A stretch of 64,000 nucleotides of DNA from Muscardinus avellanarius (GCA_963383645.1 OY726560.1:66801823-66865822), one strand, 5' to 3'. Positions 22,623-32,991 are shown, counted from the first letter of the stretch. The notes: generated by a model from the letters alone, not told the origin. Numbers and translations are program-made.

Positions 22623-23100
22623 AGCTCCACAAAGTCTTGTGTTCTGGGTGGGATATACTATAAGAGCCGTGGCTGGAGCGGCATCTGGACCGGTTTGGGG
22701 GGTCACACAGCACAGAGGAGGGGCATCTTTAACAGAGAGCAAAAGCAAAGGCAAAAAAAAAAAAAAAAAATCTATGCTTTCAATTTAGGAAATGCTATGC
22801 TTTTTAGAAGAAGATTTTACAAACATGAGTTTGTCTGGGGAATCAGTCAACAGAGACACTGGAAGTGGCTCTGATCAGATGCTGTCACCTTCAATACCAG
22901 GCCTCCATTTGGCCTTTGGAGATCATGTAATGAAACATTAGTGACCCTTTGAACATGAGGCTATTATGATAAAAAGTTGTTTTAGAGCAATTGATCTAGC
23001 ACTGAGAAATGGATATTAAAGAGATGAAGGAGCTGGGCCTGGTGACACCCACAATTAAAAAAAAAAGATATGAGGACAAATTGCAATTCACAAACTTAAG
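22623..23100. other. gene-free unique sequence
   Basis: A run at 22754-22771; no ORF of interest. Confidence 0.5.
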
Positions 23101-23114
23101 TTTAAATAAATTTA

Positions 23115-23336
23115 TTTTTTTAAATTTATTTTTGGTGGTACTGGGGTGGAACCCAGGGGCTTTCTACCTCCGGGCTATACTCCCAGACCTATTTTTATAC
23201 CTTATTTGGAAACAGGGTCTCACTAAGTTGCTGGAGCCTCACTAAGTAGCTGAGGCTGGCTTCAAACCTCTGTGATCCTCCTGTCTCAGCTTCCCAAGTG
23301 CAGGGATTACAAGCGTGCGCCACCACACCCGGCAAA
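23115..23336 (-). mobile_element. B1-ID SINE, type B
   Basis: Complete; perfect 14-bp target duplication tttaaataaattta at 23101-23114 and 23337-23350. Confidence 0.95.
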
Positions 23337-23362
23337 TTTAAATAAATTTAAAAACAGATTAG

Positions 23363-23483
23363 GGTGTATTCATTTCGAGTCACCCCTCCATGCCAGTCTG
23401 GTATGGAGCTGTATTTCTATTTTCTGTATTTCTATCTTTCTAATAAACTTCTTTTAAAAAACAACAACAACAACAAAAAAAAA
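23363..23483 (+). mobile_element. LTR R-region retroposon, copy b
   Basis: Starts ggtgtattcatttcgagtca and ends taataaacttctttt with AATAAA at 23442-23447, then an A/CAA-rich tail. A perfect 12-bp target duplication aaaacagattag at 23351-23362 and 23484-23495 proves independent retroposition. It matches the R region of the LTRs at 49994 and 51227, with the first base at the predicted LTR cap site. Confidence 0.85.
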
Positions 23484-23631
23484 AAAACAGATTAGTCTTG
23501 TTCATGAAAAAAAAAAAAAACTCTTTTGTGTTTTTAGGACCCTTAGAGCAGATCTACCTCATCAATCCTCCCAGAACACTAGAGGTACAAAGAGGTAAAT
23601 GATCTATGTAGGCCCTGAAGAAGTAATAGCT
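23484..23631. other. unique sequence with A run
   Basis: Contains an A run at 23507-23520. Nothing else recognised. Confidence 0.5.
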
Positions 23632-23711
23632 TGGGCTGAAGATGCAGCTCAGTGGTCGAGCCCTCACCTAGAACGCCTGAGGACCCAGGCTGGCCCCCAG
23701 CACCAAAGGAG
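23632..23711 (+). mobile_element. ID monomer (tRNA-Ala-derived SINE)
   Basis: tgggctgaagatgcagctca, gtggtcgagccctcacctag and ggcccccagcaccaaa reproduce the full tRNA-like ID monomer including the anticodon-arm region that the composite SINE lacks. Followed by a GGA-rich tail. Confidence 0.82.
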
Positions 23712-23739
23712 GAGGAGAGAGAACAGGGGGGAGGAGGAA

Positions 23740-24077
23740 CGGTTTAACTGGTCATCTCCCCGTCTTGGGTGCACTAAGCCCGGCATAACTGTGACTCTAA
23801 AGAGGTCTAAAGATAGCAGGACCACAGGACACGTTGAAATCATCCTCTGGCAGAGGGGACTGAAGTAAAGACTTCAGGGCACAGGAAACAGCCTTAGAAT
23901 GTAGGACTGCACCAACATTCTATCAAACGAAGGTCCCTTTGCTTAAGCAAACCAGACTTTGGAGCGGTTGGCAAGCATTACAAGAGAATAAACACTGCTT
24001 AGTGGCAAATTTTGACCCTCTATTTCACAATTAGGTATGTGTTATTTAAATTAGGAAAAATTTCTAACTCAAGAAAT
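23740..24077. other. gene-free unique sequence
   Basis: No features recognised. Confidence 0.5.
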
Positions 24078-24163
24078 TTTCTTTCTTTCTTTTTTCTATT
24101 TTTTTATTTTTTTCTTTTTCTTTTCTTTTTCTTTTTCTTTTCTTTTTTTTTTTTTTTTTTTTT
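24078..24163. repeat. T-rich pyrimidine tract (TTTTC)n
   Basis: Low-complexity T/C run ending in about 23 Ts; no SINE body is attached. Confidence 0.92.
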
Positions 24164-24510
24164 GGCAAATGAAGGCTTTCTCAAGTTAATAATCCGCTAA
24201 GGAAGCCTAGCACTCAAAAGCAGCCTGTGAAAGGTTAACATAATGAAGGGGGACTGTTTTCATCTCCACTTAGGTTCAAACAAAGGTAAAAGTCAGGTTT
24301 GAGGTATGTTGCTTGAGGGATTTATGTGCATATACATCCAGGTAAGGACCAAGATAGTGAAGAAGAATGGGAAAACTGCTTAAGCCTAGAAATAAACTTC
24401 CATGTAGAAGAGCATACATGGAACCAGACCTAAATGTATGAGCTGAACCTGCATGTCTCAGCTTTAAAGAGAGTGTCAATCACCTGAGATCCTGTTAAAA
24501 TACAGATTCT

Positions 24511-24715
24511 GAGCCAGACCTGGCGGCACACGTTTGTAATCCCAGCATATGGGAGGCTGAAACTGGAGGATCGTGGTTCGTGGTTCCCAGACGGCCTCAG
24601 CTACTTAGTGAGGCCCACTGCAACTTAGTGACACCCTGTTTCAAAGTAAAGAATTAAAAAAATAAGGCAGGGGTGTAGTTTGGAGGTCGAATGCCTCTGG
24701 GTTCCATCCCTAGAT

Positions 24716-24766
<51 letters not shown>
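24511..24766 (+). mobile_element. B1-ID SINE, type C, with (CG)n(CA)n tail
   Basis: gagccagacctggcggcaca to ccatccctagatgcgtgcgc, then a CA repeat to 24766; flanks tacagattct and tgcagattct. Confidence 0.9.
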
Positions 24767-24768
<2 letters not shown>

Positions 24769-24928
24769 GCAGATTCTATTGCAGCGGGTCTGAGAGTATG
24801 CACTTTTTAACAGTTTCGAAGTGAGACAGTGCGGTGGTTCCTGTACAAGGAGCTATGGTTTTTCAAGGGATTCCTGGAACTTTTCTGGCTCTTAAGTCTT
24901 TTGCAATTTTTTTTTATTGCTTTTGGGA

Positions 24929-24962
<34 letters not shown>

Positions 24963-24990
24963 CATATGTGTGTGTGTGCGCGCGCGCGTG

Positions 24991-25034
<44 letters not shown>
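24929..25034. repeat. (TG)n(CG)n alternating purine-pyrimidine tract
   Basis: About 105 bp of TG with two CGCGCG blocks, a strong Z-DNA-type sequence in the tail of the next SINE. Confidence 0.95.
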
Positions 25035-25039
<5 letters not shown>

Positions 25040-25243
25040 GGAGATGGAATCTAAGGGCCTTCTACTCCTAGCTATACCCCCTACACTATTTTATTTTTTA
25101 TTTGGAAACAAGGTCTTGCTAAGATGCTGAGAGCCATACTAAATTGCTGAGGCTCTCGTCAAACCTGTGATCCTCCTGTCTCAGTCTCCCAAGTACTGGG
25201 ATTACAAGTGTAATCCAGCCACCAGGGCCCACCAGGGCCAGCT
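25035..25243 (-). mobile_element. B1-ID SINE, type D
   Basis: ttattggagatggaatctaa to ccaccagggccagct; a short internal duplication ccaccagggc lies near the left end. Confidence 0.85.
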
Positions 25244-25257
25244 GAGTTTTCAGCAAT

Positions 25258-25705
25258 TGTTATGGCTTGAATATAGGATTCCCCCAAAATGCTAACATAC
25301 TGATGTTCAGTGATGATGGGATTCAATCGTGATTGTTATCATCTCTTCAGTGGATAAATTCCATTGTAATGGATGTATTGCATGGTGACCTGAGCAGGTG
25401 GAGTGTGGCTTGAGGGTGTGAGTTCCTGGAGTTGTGGGCTTAGAAACTGTACATGTGAAACTGGATCCTCTTGCTGGGTGGCTTTCTTGCTTCTGCTCTT
25501 AGTGACGTGAGAGCAGCCCATCCTCTCTTCCTCTCTCTCTCTCTCTCTCTTCCTTCTCTCTTCCCTGTCCCCTCTCTACCCTTCCCATCACCATGTCCTG
25601 AGCTCCTTCAACAAAACCTGGTTTGACTAGACTGAACTCCTGAAATCTCCAGAACTGTGAACAAATAAATCTTCCTTCTTTTAAGTTGCGTAGTCAGGTA
25701 TAAAT
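25258..25705 (+). mobile_element. MaLR-type solo LTR
   Basis: Begins tgttatggcttgaatatagg with ttcccccaaaatgctaacat, carries a CT-rich block (25525-25555) and ends with gtgaacaaataaatcttcct and ttaagttgcgtagtcaggta, the arrangement of ERVL-MaLR LTRs (AATAAA near the 3' end). agcaat occurs on both sides (25252-25257, 25706-25711). Confidence 0.65.
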
Positions 25706-25718
25706 AGCAATGTTGCTC

Positions 25719-25899
25719 TTTTTTTCTTTTTCTTTTTTTTTTTTTTTTTTTGGTACTGGGGATAGAACCCAGGTCATTCTGCCTCCTAGCTACACTCCCA
25801 GCCTCATTTTGTTTGTTTTTGTTAAACTGGGGATTAAACCCAGGGGAACTTTACCTCTGAGCTACACCCCCAGCCCTATTTTATTTTTATTTGGAAATT
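25719..25899 (-). mobile_element. two B1-ID SINE right halves in series
   Basis: ID halves at 25752-25802 and 25829-25880, the second followed by linker tttatttttatttggaaa. The matching left half reappears at 26110, beyond an inserted 210-bp segment. Confidence 0.8.
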
Positions 25900-25900
25900 G

Positions 25901-26109
25901 ATTCCATTTCCAGTCCCTTGCCCTGATGTTTGGTATCACATGGAGTTGAGAATTTAAACCAAATTCTAGTACTTAAAAAGAGAATCTAAATAGAAGAGAC
26001 CCTTTGTCCTAGCTTCTGGAAGTCAGTGTTTTTTAACTCCTACGTCAAGGTCCTTATTACAATTAATCTTTTTTTAGAAACAAATGTAACTTCAACAGCA
26101 ATGAGTCCT
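25901..26109 (+). repeat. 210-bp duplicated segment, copy 1 (inside a SINE)
   Basis: Shares long exact blocks with 28573-28785, e.g. gtttggtatcacatggag, gagaatctaaatagaagaga and acaaatgtaacttcaa. It splits a minus-strand SINE between linker and left half, so it was added after that SINE. Function unknown. Confidence 0.85.
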
Positions 26110-26220
26110 CACTAGTTGATGAGTCTCATTGTTTGCTGAGACTGTCCTCAACCTTGCAATCTTCCTGTCTCACCCTCCTAAGTACTGCAATTATGAACAT
26201 GCACCACCATGCGTGGCTCC
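26110..26220 (-). mobile_element. B1-ID SINE left half
   Basis: ctcactagttgatgagtctc to caccaccatgcgtggct; partner of the right half ending near 25899. Confidence 0.75.
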
Positions 26221-26328
26221 TATTTTATTTTATTTTTTATTTGTTAGCAGTACTGGGGATTGAACCCATGAGCATTCTACCTCTGAGCTATACCTCCAAC
26301 CCTATTTTTTATTCTTTACTTTTTTTTT

Positions 26329-26507
26329 TTTTTTTTGGTGGTACTGGGGTTCCTGGAAGCCCTTCTACCTTCTGGCTACACTCCCAGACCTATTTTATTT
26401 TTAGAAACAGGGTCTCTTAAGCCAGAGCCGCTGGCTTCGAACCTGCGCGATCCTCCTGTCTCCGCCTCCCAAGCGCAGGGATTACAAGCGTGCGCCACCA
26501 CCCTAGT
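26329..26507 (-). mobile_element. B1-ID SINE, type A
   Basis: ggttcctggaagcccttcta and taagccagagccgctggctt identify type A; tattctttactttt flanks the left and tattctttactttg the right. Confidence 0.9.
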
Positions 26508-26591
26508 GTTTATTCTTTACTTTGAAACAGGGTTTCACTAAGTCGCTGATGGTCTTTCTGAGTTGTTGAGGCTGGCTTTGAACCTGCAATC

Positions 26592-27040
26592 TGTCGGGAA
26601 TCCAGCCCAACAACGGTGGGGTTTGGCGAGATGATGAGTACCGACGACTCGAACACAAACCCACGAGCCAGGAGTCAAGTCAAGCAAGATCTCATTTATT
26701 TCTCGCCAAGCAATCATAAATATACCACCAAACCATGAGGGGAATTCCCATGGGAAATAGCCTAGCCTATCCAGGATAAAGATCACTAGCACGTAGCTCA
26801 CAGCCAATCCCAGGCCAGTACATGAGCCATTCATGTGTGCGCAACCTCCTTTAAAAGGAAAAACTGCTCAGTCTCCCCACCTATAATGAATGGGGAAACC
26901 ACGCCTCCGTAGCTTCCTCCAGGGCCATCTTAGTCCCTTTTCTGATGAAACACTTTACTTAAAGTTTTGCCTTAGGCTGCAGGCCGCTCAGGCCGAGGGA
27001 GGCTGCATCTCCTTAGATGCTATATGGACACACCCCGTCC
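26592..27040 (-). mobile_element. solo LTR, ERVK/IAP-like
   Basis: 449 bp with 6-bp target duplication gcaatc (26586-26591, 27041-27046). On the minus strand it carries gcgagaaataaatgagatct (polyadenylation signal) and ends ggattcccgaca, like class II rodent LTRs; cctttaaaaggagg may be the TATA region. The upstream end reads ggac instead of tg. No internal genes remain. Confidence 0.78.
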
Positions 27041-27103
27041 GCAATCCTCCTGTCTCAGCTTCCCCAGTACTGAGATTATAAGTGAGCGCCACCACACCCG
27101 GCT

Positions 27104-27440
27104 GGTAATATTGTTCTCTTGACACTGTCTTAATTTTGAGGTCCTGAGCACAAAGCATGTTGTGTCCCAAAGGCAGGGAGGACAGGAGGACAGAAGGCAG
27201 GCCCTCTGACCAGGTGAGGGGCTTTGAAACCCAATCAGAGTGTCATAACCTACATGAAGCTCAGGCACACCAAGGCCTCGTTGGAGCAGAGCGGTCAGGA
27301 TGCACACGGCAGAGAGCAGTGTCAAACTGCTGATGCCTCCAGCCTGGACACCATCCTCTGAGGCGGTGTCACCTCGTGATCCCTCTGTTATTGGTCTTGA
27401 AGCCCTAGGTTTACGGTATCCACTTTTTAGGTCTTGCTCC
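27104..27440. other. gene-free sequence
   Basis: Unique-looking; overlapping ORFs on both strands lack family features. Confidence 0.45.
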
Positions 27441-27800
27441 CTGCCAGATGGTGCACTGCTTGAGGGAAAGCCATACACAGTCAATATTTGCTAAATGGTT
27501 AAACGAATAAAGTATAATTTGTGCTCTTTCCTCTCCTGAAATGCCTTCCCTTCCTTATCTGATTGGATCAAACTTTTGGAAGACTCCACTCAAGGGTCAG
27601 CTCTTCTCTGAAGTTTGCCTGTTCTCCCTCCTCACTGACCAGGCAGTGCAGGCCAGTGCCTTTCCTGGATGCCACCACCACACCCTGCACACGTCACCCT
27701 CTCTCTATCACCCATCTCTGAGCTCCTGCAGGGCAGGGACTATGTGTAATTTAGTTTTGACTCTCTAGCAATTAGCACAGTGCTGGCATCTAGCATTTCA
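27441..27800 (+). mobile_element. L2-like fragment (3' end)
   Basis: tgagctcctgcagggcaggg followed by actatgtgtaatttagtttt and caattagcacagtgctggca matches the sense L2 3' end order. Upstream gaaatgccttcccttcctta also fits. Confidence 0.65.
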
Positions 27801-27830
27801 TATAGTGTAGCAAAATACATACAAAATAAA

Positions 27831-28054
27831 GCCGGGTGTGGTGGTGCACGCTTGTAATCCCAGCATTTGGGAGGCTGAGACCGGAGGATTGCGGTTCGCG
27901 GACAGCCTCAGCTACTTAGTGAGGCCCTCTGCAACTCAGTGAGACCCGGTTTCAAAATAAAGAATAAAAAATTGGGCAGAGGATATAGCTCGGAGGTCAA
28001 ATGCCTCTGGGTTCCATCCCCAGACCTGCAATTAAAAAAAAAAAAAAAAAAAAC
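27831..28054 (+). mobile_element. B1-ID SINE, type C
   Basis: Complete copy with 11-bp duplication catacaaaata at 27818-27828 and 28055-28065. Confidence 0.94.
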
Positions 28055-28076
28055 CATACAAAATAGAAGTTCAGGA

Positions 28077-28293
28077 GCCAGGTGTGGTGACACATACTTG
28101 TAATCCCAGTACTTGACAAGAGGCTGAGACAGGAGGATCATAGGTTCGAGGCCAGTCTCCGCTACTCAGTGAAGCCATCTGCAACTTAGTGAGACCATGT
28201 TTCAAGATAAAGAATAAAAAATAGGGCTAGGGGTGTAGCTCAGAGATAGAATGCCCCTGAGTTCAATCCCCAGAACTACAAAAAAAAAAAAAA
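28077..28293 (+). mobile_element. B1-ID SINE, type C/D
   Basis: gccaggtgtggtgacacata to ttcaatccccagaactac with A tail; starts 12 bp after the previous SINE's duplication. Confidence 0.9.
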
Positions 28294-28572
28294 GAGTTCA
28301 AATAAAAACAAAAAAATGCATATTTTATATTGAATTAATCTCTTTCATCAGAGGATATAGAAGGACGTATATGTAGTAATCCTCATTGAACTCGGTTAAT
28401 GAGGTAACTATTACTCTACTTATTTTACATAAAGGTGGCCTTATCAAAAGAAGGTAAGTCATTAAAAATGACTTAGGCCTAAGCCCAAATTTCTAGTGGA
28501 AAAAGGACAAAGAAAAGCATTTAAACTTAAGGCCTACATAATGCTCTATTCAGATGTTCTGAAACATCTCGG
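28294..28572. other. unique sequence
   Basis: No features recognised. Confidence 0.5.
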
Positions 28573-28785
28573 TGACTCAATTTCCAACCCCTCACCCTGG
28601 TGTTTGGTATCACATGGAGTGGAGACTTTAACCAGATTCTAATATTTGAAAAGAGAATCTAAATAGAAGAGACCCTTTGTCCCAGCTCCTGGACGCCAGT
28701 GTTATTTACTCTTACATCAAGGTCCTTATTAAAATGGATATTTTTAAGAAACAAATGTAACTTCAATGGCAATGAGTCCTCAATC
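28573..28785 (+). repeat. 210-bp duplicated segment, copy 2
   Basis: Direct-orientation homologue of 25901-26109, here embedded in unique AT-rich DNA with no SINE boundary, so this is the likely source locus or an independent copy. Confidence 0.85.
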
Positions 28786-29744
28786 TAAAACTCCCCATTA
28801 GGCCAAGTCCATCTCTTTAAAATTTTCCCAACAGTCACAATTTATGAAACATGTAAGCCAAACCCAATAAATCAAGTAAATAGCATTGCATAATGGAGGC
28901 TTAAATATAGAACAAGACAAGCCAGAAAGGTTCAATTAAGTAAATGCTGTACATATGTCTAGCTTGGGTGAGGTCAGTATAATATATTGAATTATTTTAG
29001 CATAAAGCCAAATAAAACAATTTAATGATTAAATGAAATAGAGGAAGAAAACAGGATAAAACAAATATTTTAGGAAAATACAATAGACCAAAAAAAAAAA
29101 ATCCAAGAACAAACTAAAATTTTGACTTAAAATATATTCTTAGTAGAAGCCCTAGAATTAGAAAATAGTCAAGAAAACTGCAAAACTCTGATTACAGCAT
29201 AGGAATAGACCAAAATTCTCTGAACAATTCAAACATGCTATTTTAATTGTGACTTTTAAAATCCTAAAATGTTTTCTGATGATTAATATGTAGCAAAAGC
29301 AAACTGAAGATATATAAAGTTACCATGGTGATATCAGGCTATTGAAGAAGTATATGGCTCTGAAACAATTGGACCAAGGATGGAAAATTCATCTAACCAT
29401 TCAAACGCTTTATCAACACAGTTGGAAAATGCTAATATTTCAAGCTATCTGGGTGACTTAATGAATGTATTTTTTTTTCTATAAACGTTTGATTCTGGCC
29501 AATCCTTCGTACATCTTTTCAGTAGAAGGAAATCAAATCAGTCTTGAACAACTTAAATCATGAAAAATATAACCTTTACATGTATGCATAATACAAACCA
29601 TGAGCTCATGTCTATAATAATCATACTGTCAAATTAATCACGAGAAACATTTTCTCCTAATATTATTTTTGCTCACTGATTTATTTTGTTGTTCACTGTA
29701 ATTTACTAACAATAAAAACAATCTAACAATCTTCAAATGCTTAA
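28786..29744. other. gene-free AT-rich unique sequence
   Basis: About 1 kb without SINEs; no ORF. Confidence 0.55.
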
Positions 29745-29796
29745 GATATATATTATATAATCTTATATAATATCTTATATATCTTGTATCTTATAT

Positions 29797-29829
<33 letters not shown>
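29745..29829. repeat. (TA)n-rich tract
   Basis: tatatatta/tcttatata variants resolving to pure TA at about 29804-29829, expanded at a SINE target site. Confidence 0.92.
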
Positions 29830-29846
<17 letters not shown>

Positions 29847-30030
29847 TTTTGGTGGTACTGGGGTTTCTGGAAGCCCTTCTACCTCTGGGCTACACACCCA
29901 GACCTATTTTATACTTTTTTACTTGGAAACCAGGTCTCTTAAGCCAGCACAGCTGGCTTCAAACCAGCGCGATCCTCCTGTCTCCGCCTCCCAAGCGCGG
30001 GGATTACAAGCGTGCGCCACCACACCTGGC
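29830..30030 (-). mobile_element. B1-ID SINE, type A
   Basis: Complete copy; target duplication cttatatatcatatat at 29790-29805 and 30031-30046. Confidence 0.93.
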
Positions 30031-30189
30031 CTTATATATCATATATTTGAGAAAAAGCTTTAAGTAGATAACTCTATTAATATATCTTGGGCTTTTTTTC
30101 TTGCATTGGGGAAATAGAATCTTTTTTTTTCAGAGACAGAAATTTATTTAGGAGAGTAAAAAATACATATTCAAGGAAGAATGCCAGCT

Positions 30190-30342
30190 GTGTGTGCATG
30201 TGTGTGCGCGTGTGCGTGTGTGTGCATGTGTGCATGTGTGCATGCGTGCGTGTGTGCATGCGTGCGTGTGTGCACGTGTGCACGTGTGTGCGTGTGTGTG
30301 TGTGCGTGAGTGTGTGTGTGTGAGTGTGTGTGTGTGTGTGTG
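30190..30342. repeat. complex (TG)n with TGCA/TGCG variants
   Basis: About 150 bp of alternating purine-pyrimidine repeats including gtgcatgcgtgcgtgtg units; Z-DNA prone and prone to length change. Confidence 0.95.
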
Positions 30343-30359
30343 GTGGTTAACCTCTCTGC

Positions 30360-30655
30360 TTTCCTCGGATCATATTTATTCATTCTTTGAGGTGTCAGAC
30401 TCTGCTAGATGCAAGTGATGCAAAGTGGAAAATCACATAGTCCCTCATGAAATTTGTGTTCCACTGGACAGACAGACACTGATCAAGTGACCAGACAAAA
30501 GAATGGTACAGGAGCCTGTGAAAGGATTCAGCCTCATCAGAGACACCAGGGCAGGCTTTGGAGAAGCTTCTATCTGATGGATAGATATCAAGGTGAACAG
30601 GTGGTGGAAATGTTGCTGTGGGCAGAGGAAGCAGCGGGTGTAAAAACAGGGTGCA
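30360..30655 (-). mobile_element. L2-like fragment (antisense)
   Basis: tatttattcattctttgagg, ttccactggacagacagaca and agggcaggctttggagaag fit inverted L2 3' sequence. Confidence 0.6.
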
Positions 30656-30747
30656 GACTAGGGCATGGTGGTGCACACCTGTAATCCCAGGACGTGGGAG
30701 GGTGAGACAGAAGGACCACAGGTTTGAAGACAACCTCAGCAATTTAT

Positions 30748-30802
<55 letters not shown>

Positions 30803-31280
30803 CTGGGGATGGAAAACAGAGACATTCGACCTCTGAGGTACACTCCCTGCCCTATTTTTTATTCTTTTTTTTTTTTTTTTTTTTTGGTGGTGGTACTGGG
30901 GTTCCTGGAAGCCCTTCTACCTCGGGGCTACACTCCCAGACCTATTTTTACATTTTTATTTGGAAACAGGGTCTCCTAAACCAGCGCACGCGCGGCTGGC
31001 TTCGAACCTGCGCGATCCTCCTGTCTCTGCCTCCCAAGCGCGGGGATTACAAGCGTGCGCCATCACGCCCGGCTTTTATTCTTTATTTTGAAACAGGGTC
31101 TAAGTTGCAGAGGGCCTCACTAAGTAGCTGAGGCTGTCCGTGAACTGTGATCCTCCAGTCTCAGCCTCCCAAATGCTGAGATTACAAGCATGCGCCACCA
31201 TATCCGGCTCAACCTCAGCAATTTAGCCAGGCCCTTAGTAACTTAGTGAGACCTTCTTTCAAAATAAAAAATAAAAGCCA
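30656..31280 (+). mobile_element. B1-ID SINE type D, split by a minus-strand SINE
   Basis: Left part 30656-30746 and remainder 31210-31280; a 16-bp duplication caacctcagcaattta (30731-30746, 31210-31225) marks the insertion that split it. Confidence 0.9.
30747..31209 (-). mobile_element. B1-ID SINE type C carrying an inner type A SINE
   Basis: TG tail 30752-30800, right half 30801-30860, inner type A 30870-31073, left half 31074-31209. The type A hairpin loop is expanded (ccagcgcacgcgcggctgg). Confidence 0.92.
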
Positions 31281-31480
31281 GGCATGGTGGTGCACGCTTG
31301 TAATCCCAGCATTTGGGAAGCTGAGACAGGAGGATCGTGGTTTGTGGACAGCCTCAGCTACTTAATGAGGCCCTTTACAATTCAGTAAGACCCTATTTCA
31401 AAATAAGGAATAAAAAATAGGGCTGGGGGTGTAGCTCAGAGGTAGAATGCCCCTGGGTTCCATCCCCAGTACCGCAAAAA
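31281..31480 (+). mobile_element. B1-ID SINE, type C
   Basis: gccaggcatggtggtgcacg to ccatccccagtaccgc; inserted in the linker of the 30656 SINE. Confidence 0.88.
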
Positions 31481-31748
31481 TAAATAAATTAATTAATAAT
31501 AATAAATAAATAAGGCTGGGGGTATATCACAGAGGTAGAATGCCCCTGGGTTCCATCCCCAGTACCACAAAAATAAACAACAAACAAACAAACAAATAAA
31601 TAAATAAATAAATAAGGCTGGGGGTATATCACAGAGGGAGAATGCCCCTGGGTATCATCCCCAGTACCACAAAAATAAACAAATAAATAAATAAATAGGC
31701 TGGGGGTATATCACAGAGGTAGAATGCCCCTGGGTTCAATCCCCAGGA
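31419..31748 (+). repeat. four tandem ID right halves
   Basis: Units start near 31421, 31514, 31616 and 31699, each about 55 bp of gctgggggt...ccccagtacc separated by AAAT/CAAA spacers. Units 2-4 share the variant gggtatatcacagag, so at least these three arose by local duplication. Confidence 0.92.
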
Positions 31749-31773
31749 GCCCCACAAAAAATGTGTAGCATGA

Positions 31774-31975
31774 GCCGGGCGTGGTGGCGCACGCTTGTAA
31801 TCCCCGCACTTGGGAGGCGGAGACAGGAGGATCGCGCAGGTTCGAAGCCAGCCACGCTGGCGTAAGAGACTCTGTTTCAAAAATATAAAATAGGTCTGGG
31901 AGTGTAGCCTGGAGGTAGAAGGGCTTCCAGGAACCCCAGTACCACTAAAAAAAAAAAAAAAAAAAAACAAAAAAC
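31774..31975 (+). mobile_element. B1-ID SINE, type A
   Basis: Complete copy; 11-bp duplication gtgtagcatga at 31763-31773 and 31976-31986. Confidence 0.95.
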
Positions 31976-31986
31976 GTGTAGCATGA

Positions 31987-32269
31987 TAGAGAAGTTCTAG
32001 GAACTAAGAAAGGCCACTATGGGTGCAACAGAGAACAAACAGCAACATGGAATGGGACCACAGCATGCCGCATGCAAGAAGCTTGAAAATAAGAGTTTCA
32101 TCATGGCCCAAGATGTGTCTTCTAAAATGCCCTTCACCCTCCCATACAGCTGTCAAATGCCAGCACTCCAGAACACCATCCTCCATCCTCAGCTCTCCCT
32201 CACTCTGGGCCAGATGCCTCCTGCCACATCTGCTTTGTTTCATTGGTCCTTTCTGCCTGGAATTGCTGT
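31987..32269. other. unique sequence
   Basis: Overlapping ORFs in several frames but no recognisable domain; possibly decayed repeat. Confidence 0.45.
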
Positions 32270-32642
32270 CATTTCCTTTTCCTTTTCTTTCCTTCCTTTT
32301 CCTTCCTTCCTTCCTTCCTTCCTTCCTTCCTTCCTTCCTTTCTTTTTATTTTTTGTGGGTCTGGGTATGGAACCCAGGGGCATTCTATTTCTGAAGTACA
32401 CCTCCAGTCCTATTTATTATTATTATTATTTTTTGTGTGGGGGGTGGGATCTGGGGATGGAACCAAGGGGCATTCTACCTCTGAGCTACACCCCCTGCCC
32501 TATTTTTTATTCTTTATTTTGAAACAGGGTTTCACTGAGTTGCAGAGGGCCTCACTAACTAGCTGAAGCTGTCCTCAAACCGTGATTCTCCTGTCTCAGC
32601 CTCCCAAATGCTGGGATTACAAGCATGTACCACCATGCCTGA
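32270..32642 (-). mobile_element. SINE with two right halves and (TTCC)n tail
   Basis: TTCC repeat 32270-32340, ID half 32354-32413, second ID half 32450-32505, single left half to 32642 (type C/D). Confidence 0.85.
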
Positions 32643-32763
32643 TGAATTATGATCATTTTTATGCCTGCCTTTCTTTCTCATGTATGGCTTATGGTCAGGG
32701 CTATGAGATATTCACCTGTGTGTTCCTCACATGCATAATTCATGCTCAAAAAATGCTTTGGGT

Positions 32764-32967
32764 AGCTGGGCATGGTGGTACATGCTTATAATCTTAGTAC
32801 TTGGGAGGCTGAGTCAGGAGGACTGGGGGTCACAGCCAGCCTCAGCTACTTAGTGAGGCCCTCCAAACTTAGTGATACCCTCTTTCAAAATAAAGAATAA
32901 AAAATTGGTCTGGGGGTGTAGCTCAGAGGTAGAATGCCCCTGGGTTCAATCCCAACACTACAAAAAA
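32764..32967 (+). mobile_element. B1-ID SINE, type D
   Basis: agctgggcatggtggtacat to ttcaatcccaacactac; flanks tgctttgggta and tgttttgggta. Confidence 0.89.
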
Positions 32968-32991
32968 AGTGTTTTGGGTAAATTAGATTTA

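Larger units (their letters stand above)
26243..27103 (-). mobile_element. B1-ID SINE type D broken by a type A SINE and a solo LTR
   Basis: Pieces: right half 26243-26328, body 26508-26591, left end 27041-27103. A type A SINE occupies 26329-26507 and a solo LTR 26592-27040. Confidence 0.87.

Noticed and set aside
23632..23711. tRNA gene
   Set aside because: The sequence is tRNA-Ala-like but has the ID-specific ending (cccagcaccaaa plus purine tail), no intact anticodon stem or discriminator structure, and recurs as a dispersed SINE.
31419..31748. CRISPR-like regularly spaced repeats
   Set aside because: The units are ID right halves with AAAT/CAAA spacers in a mammalian SINE; spacers are low-complexity and no cas genes exist.
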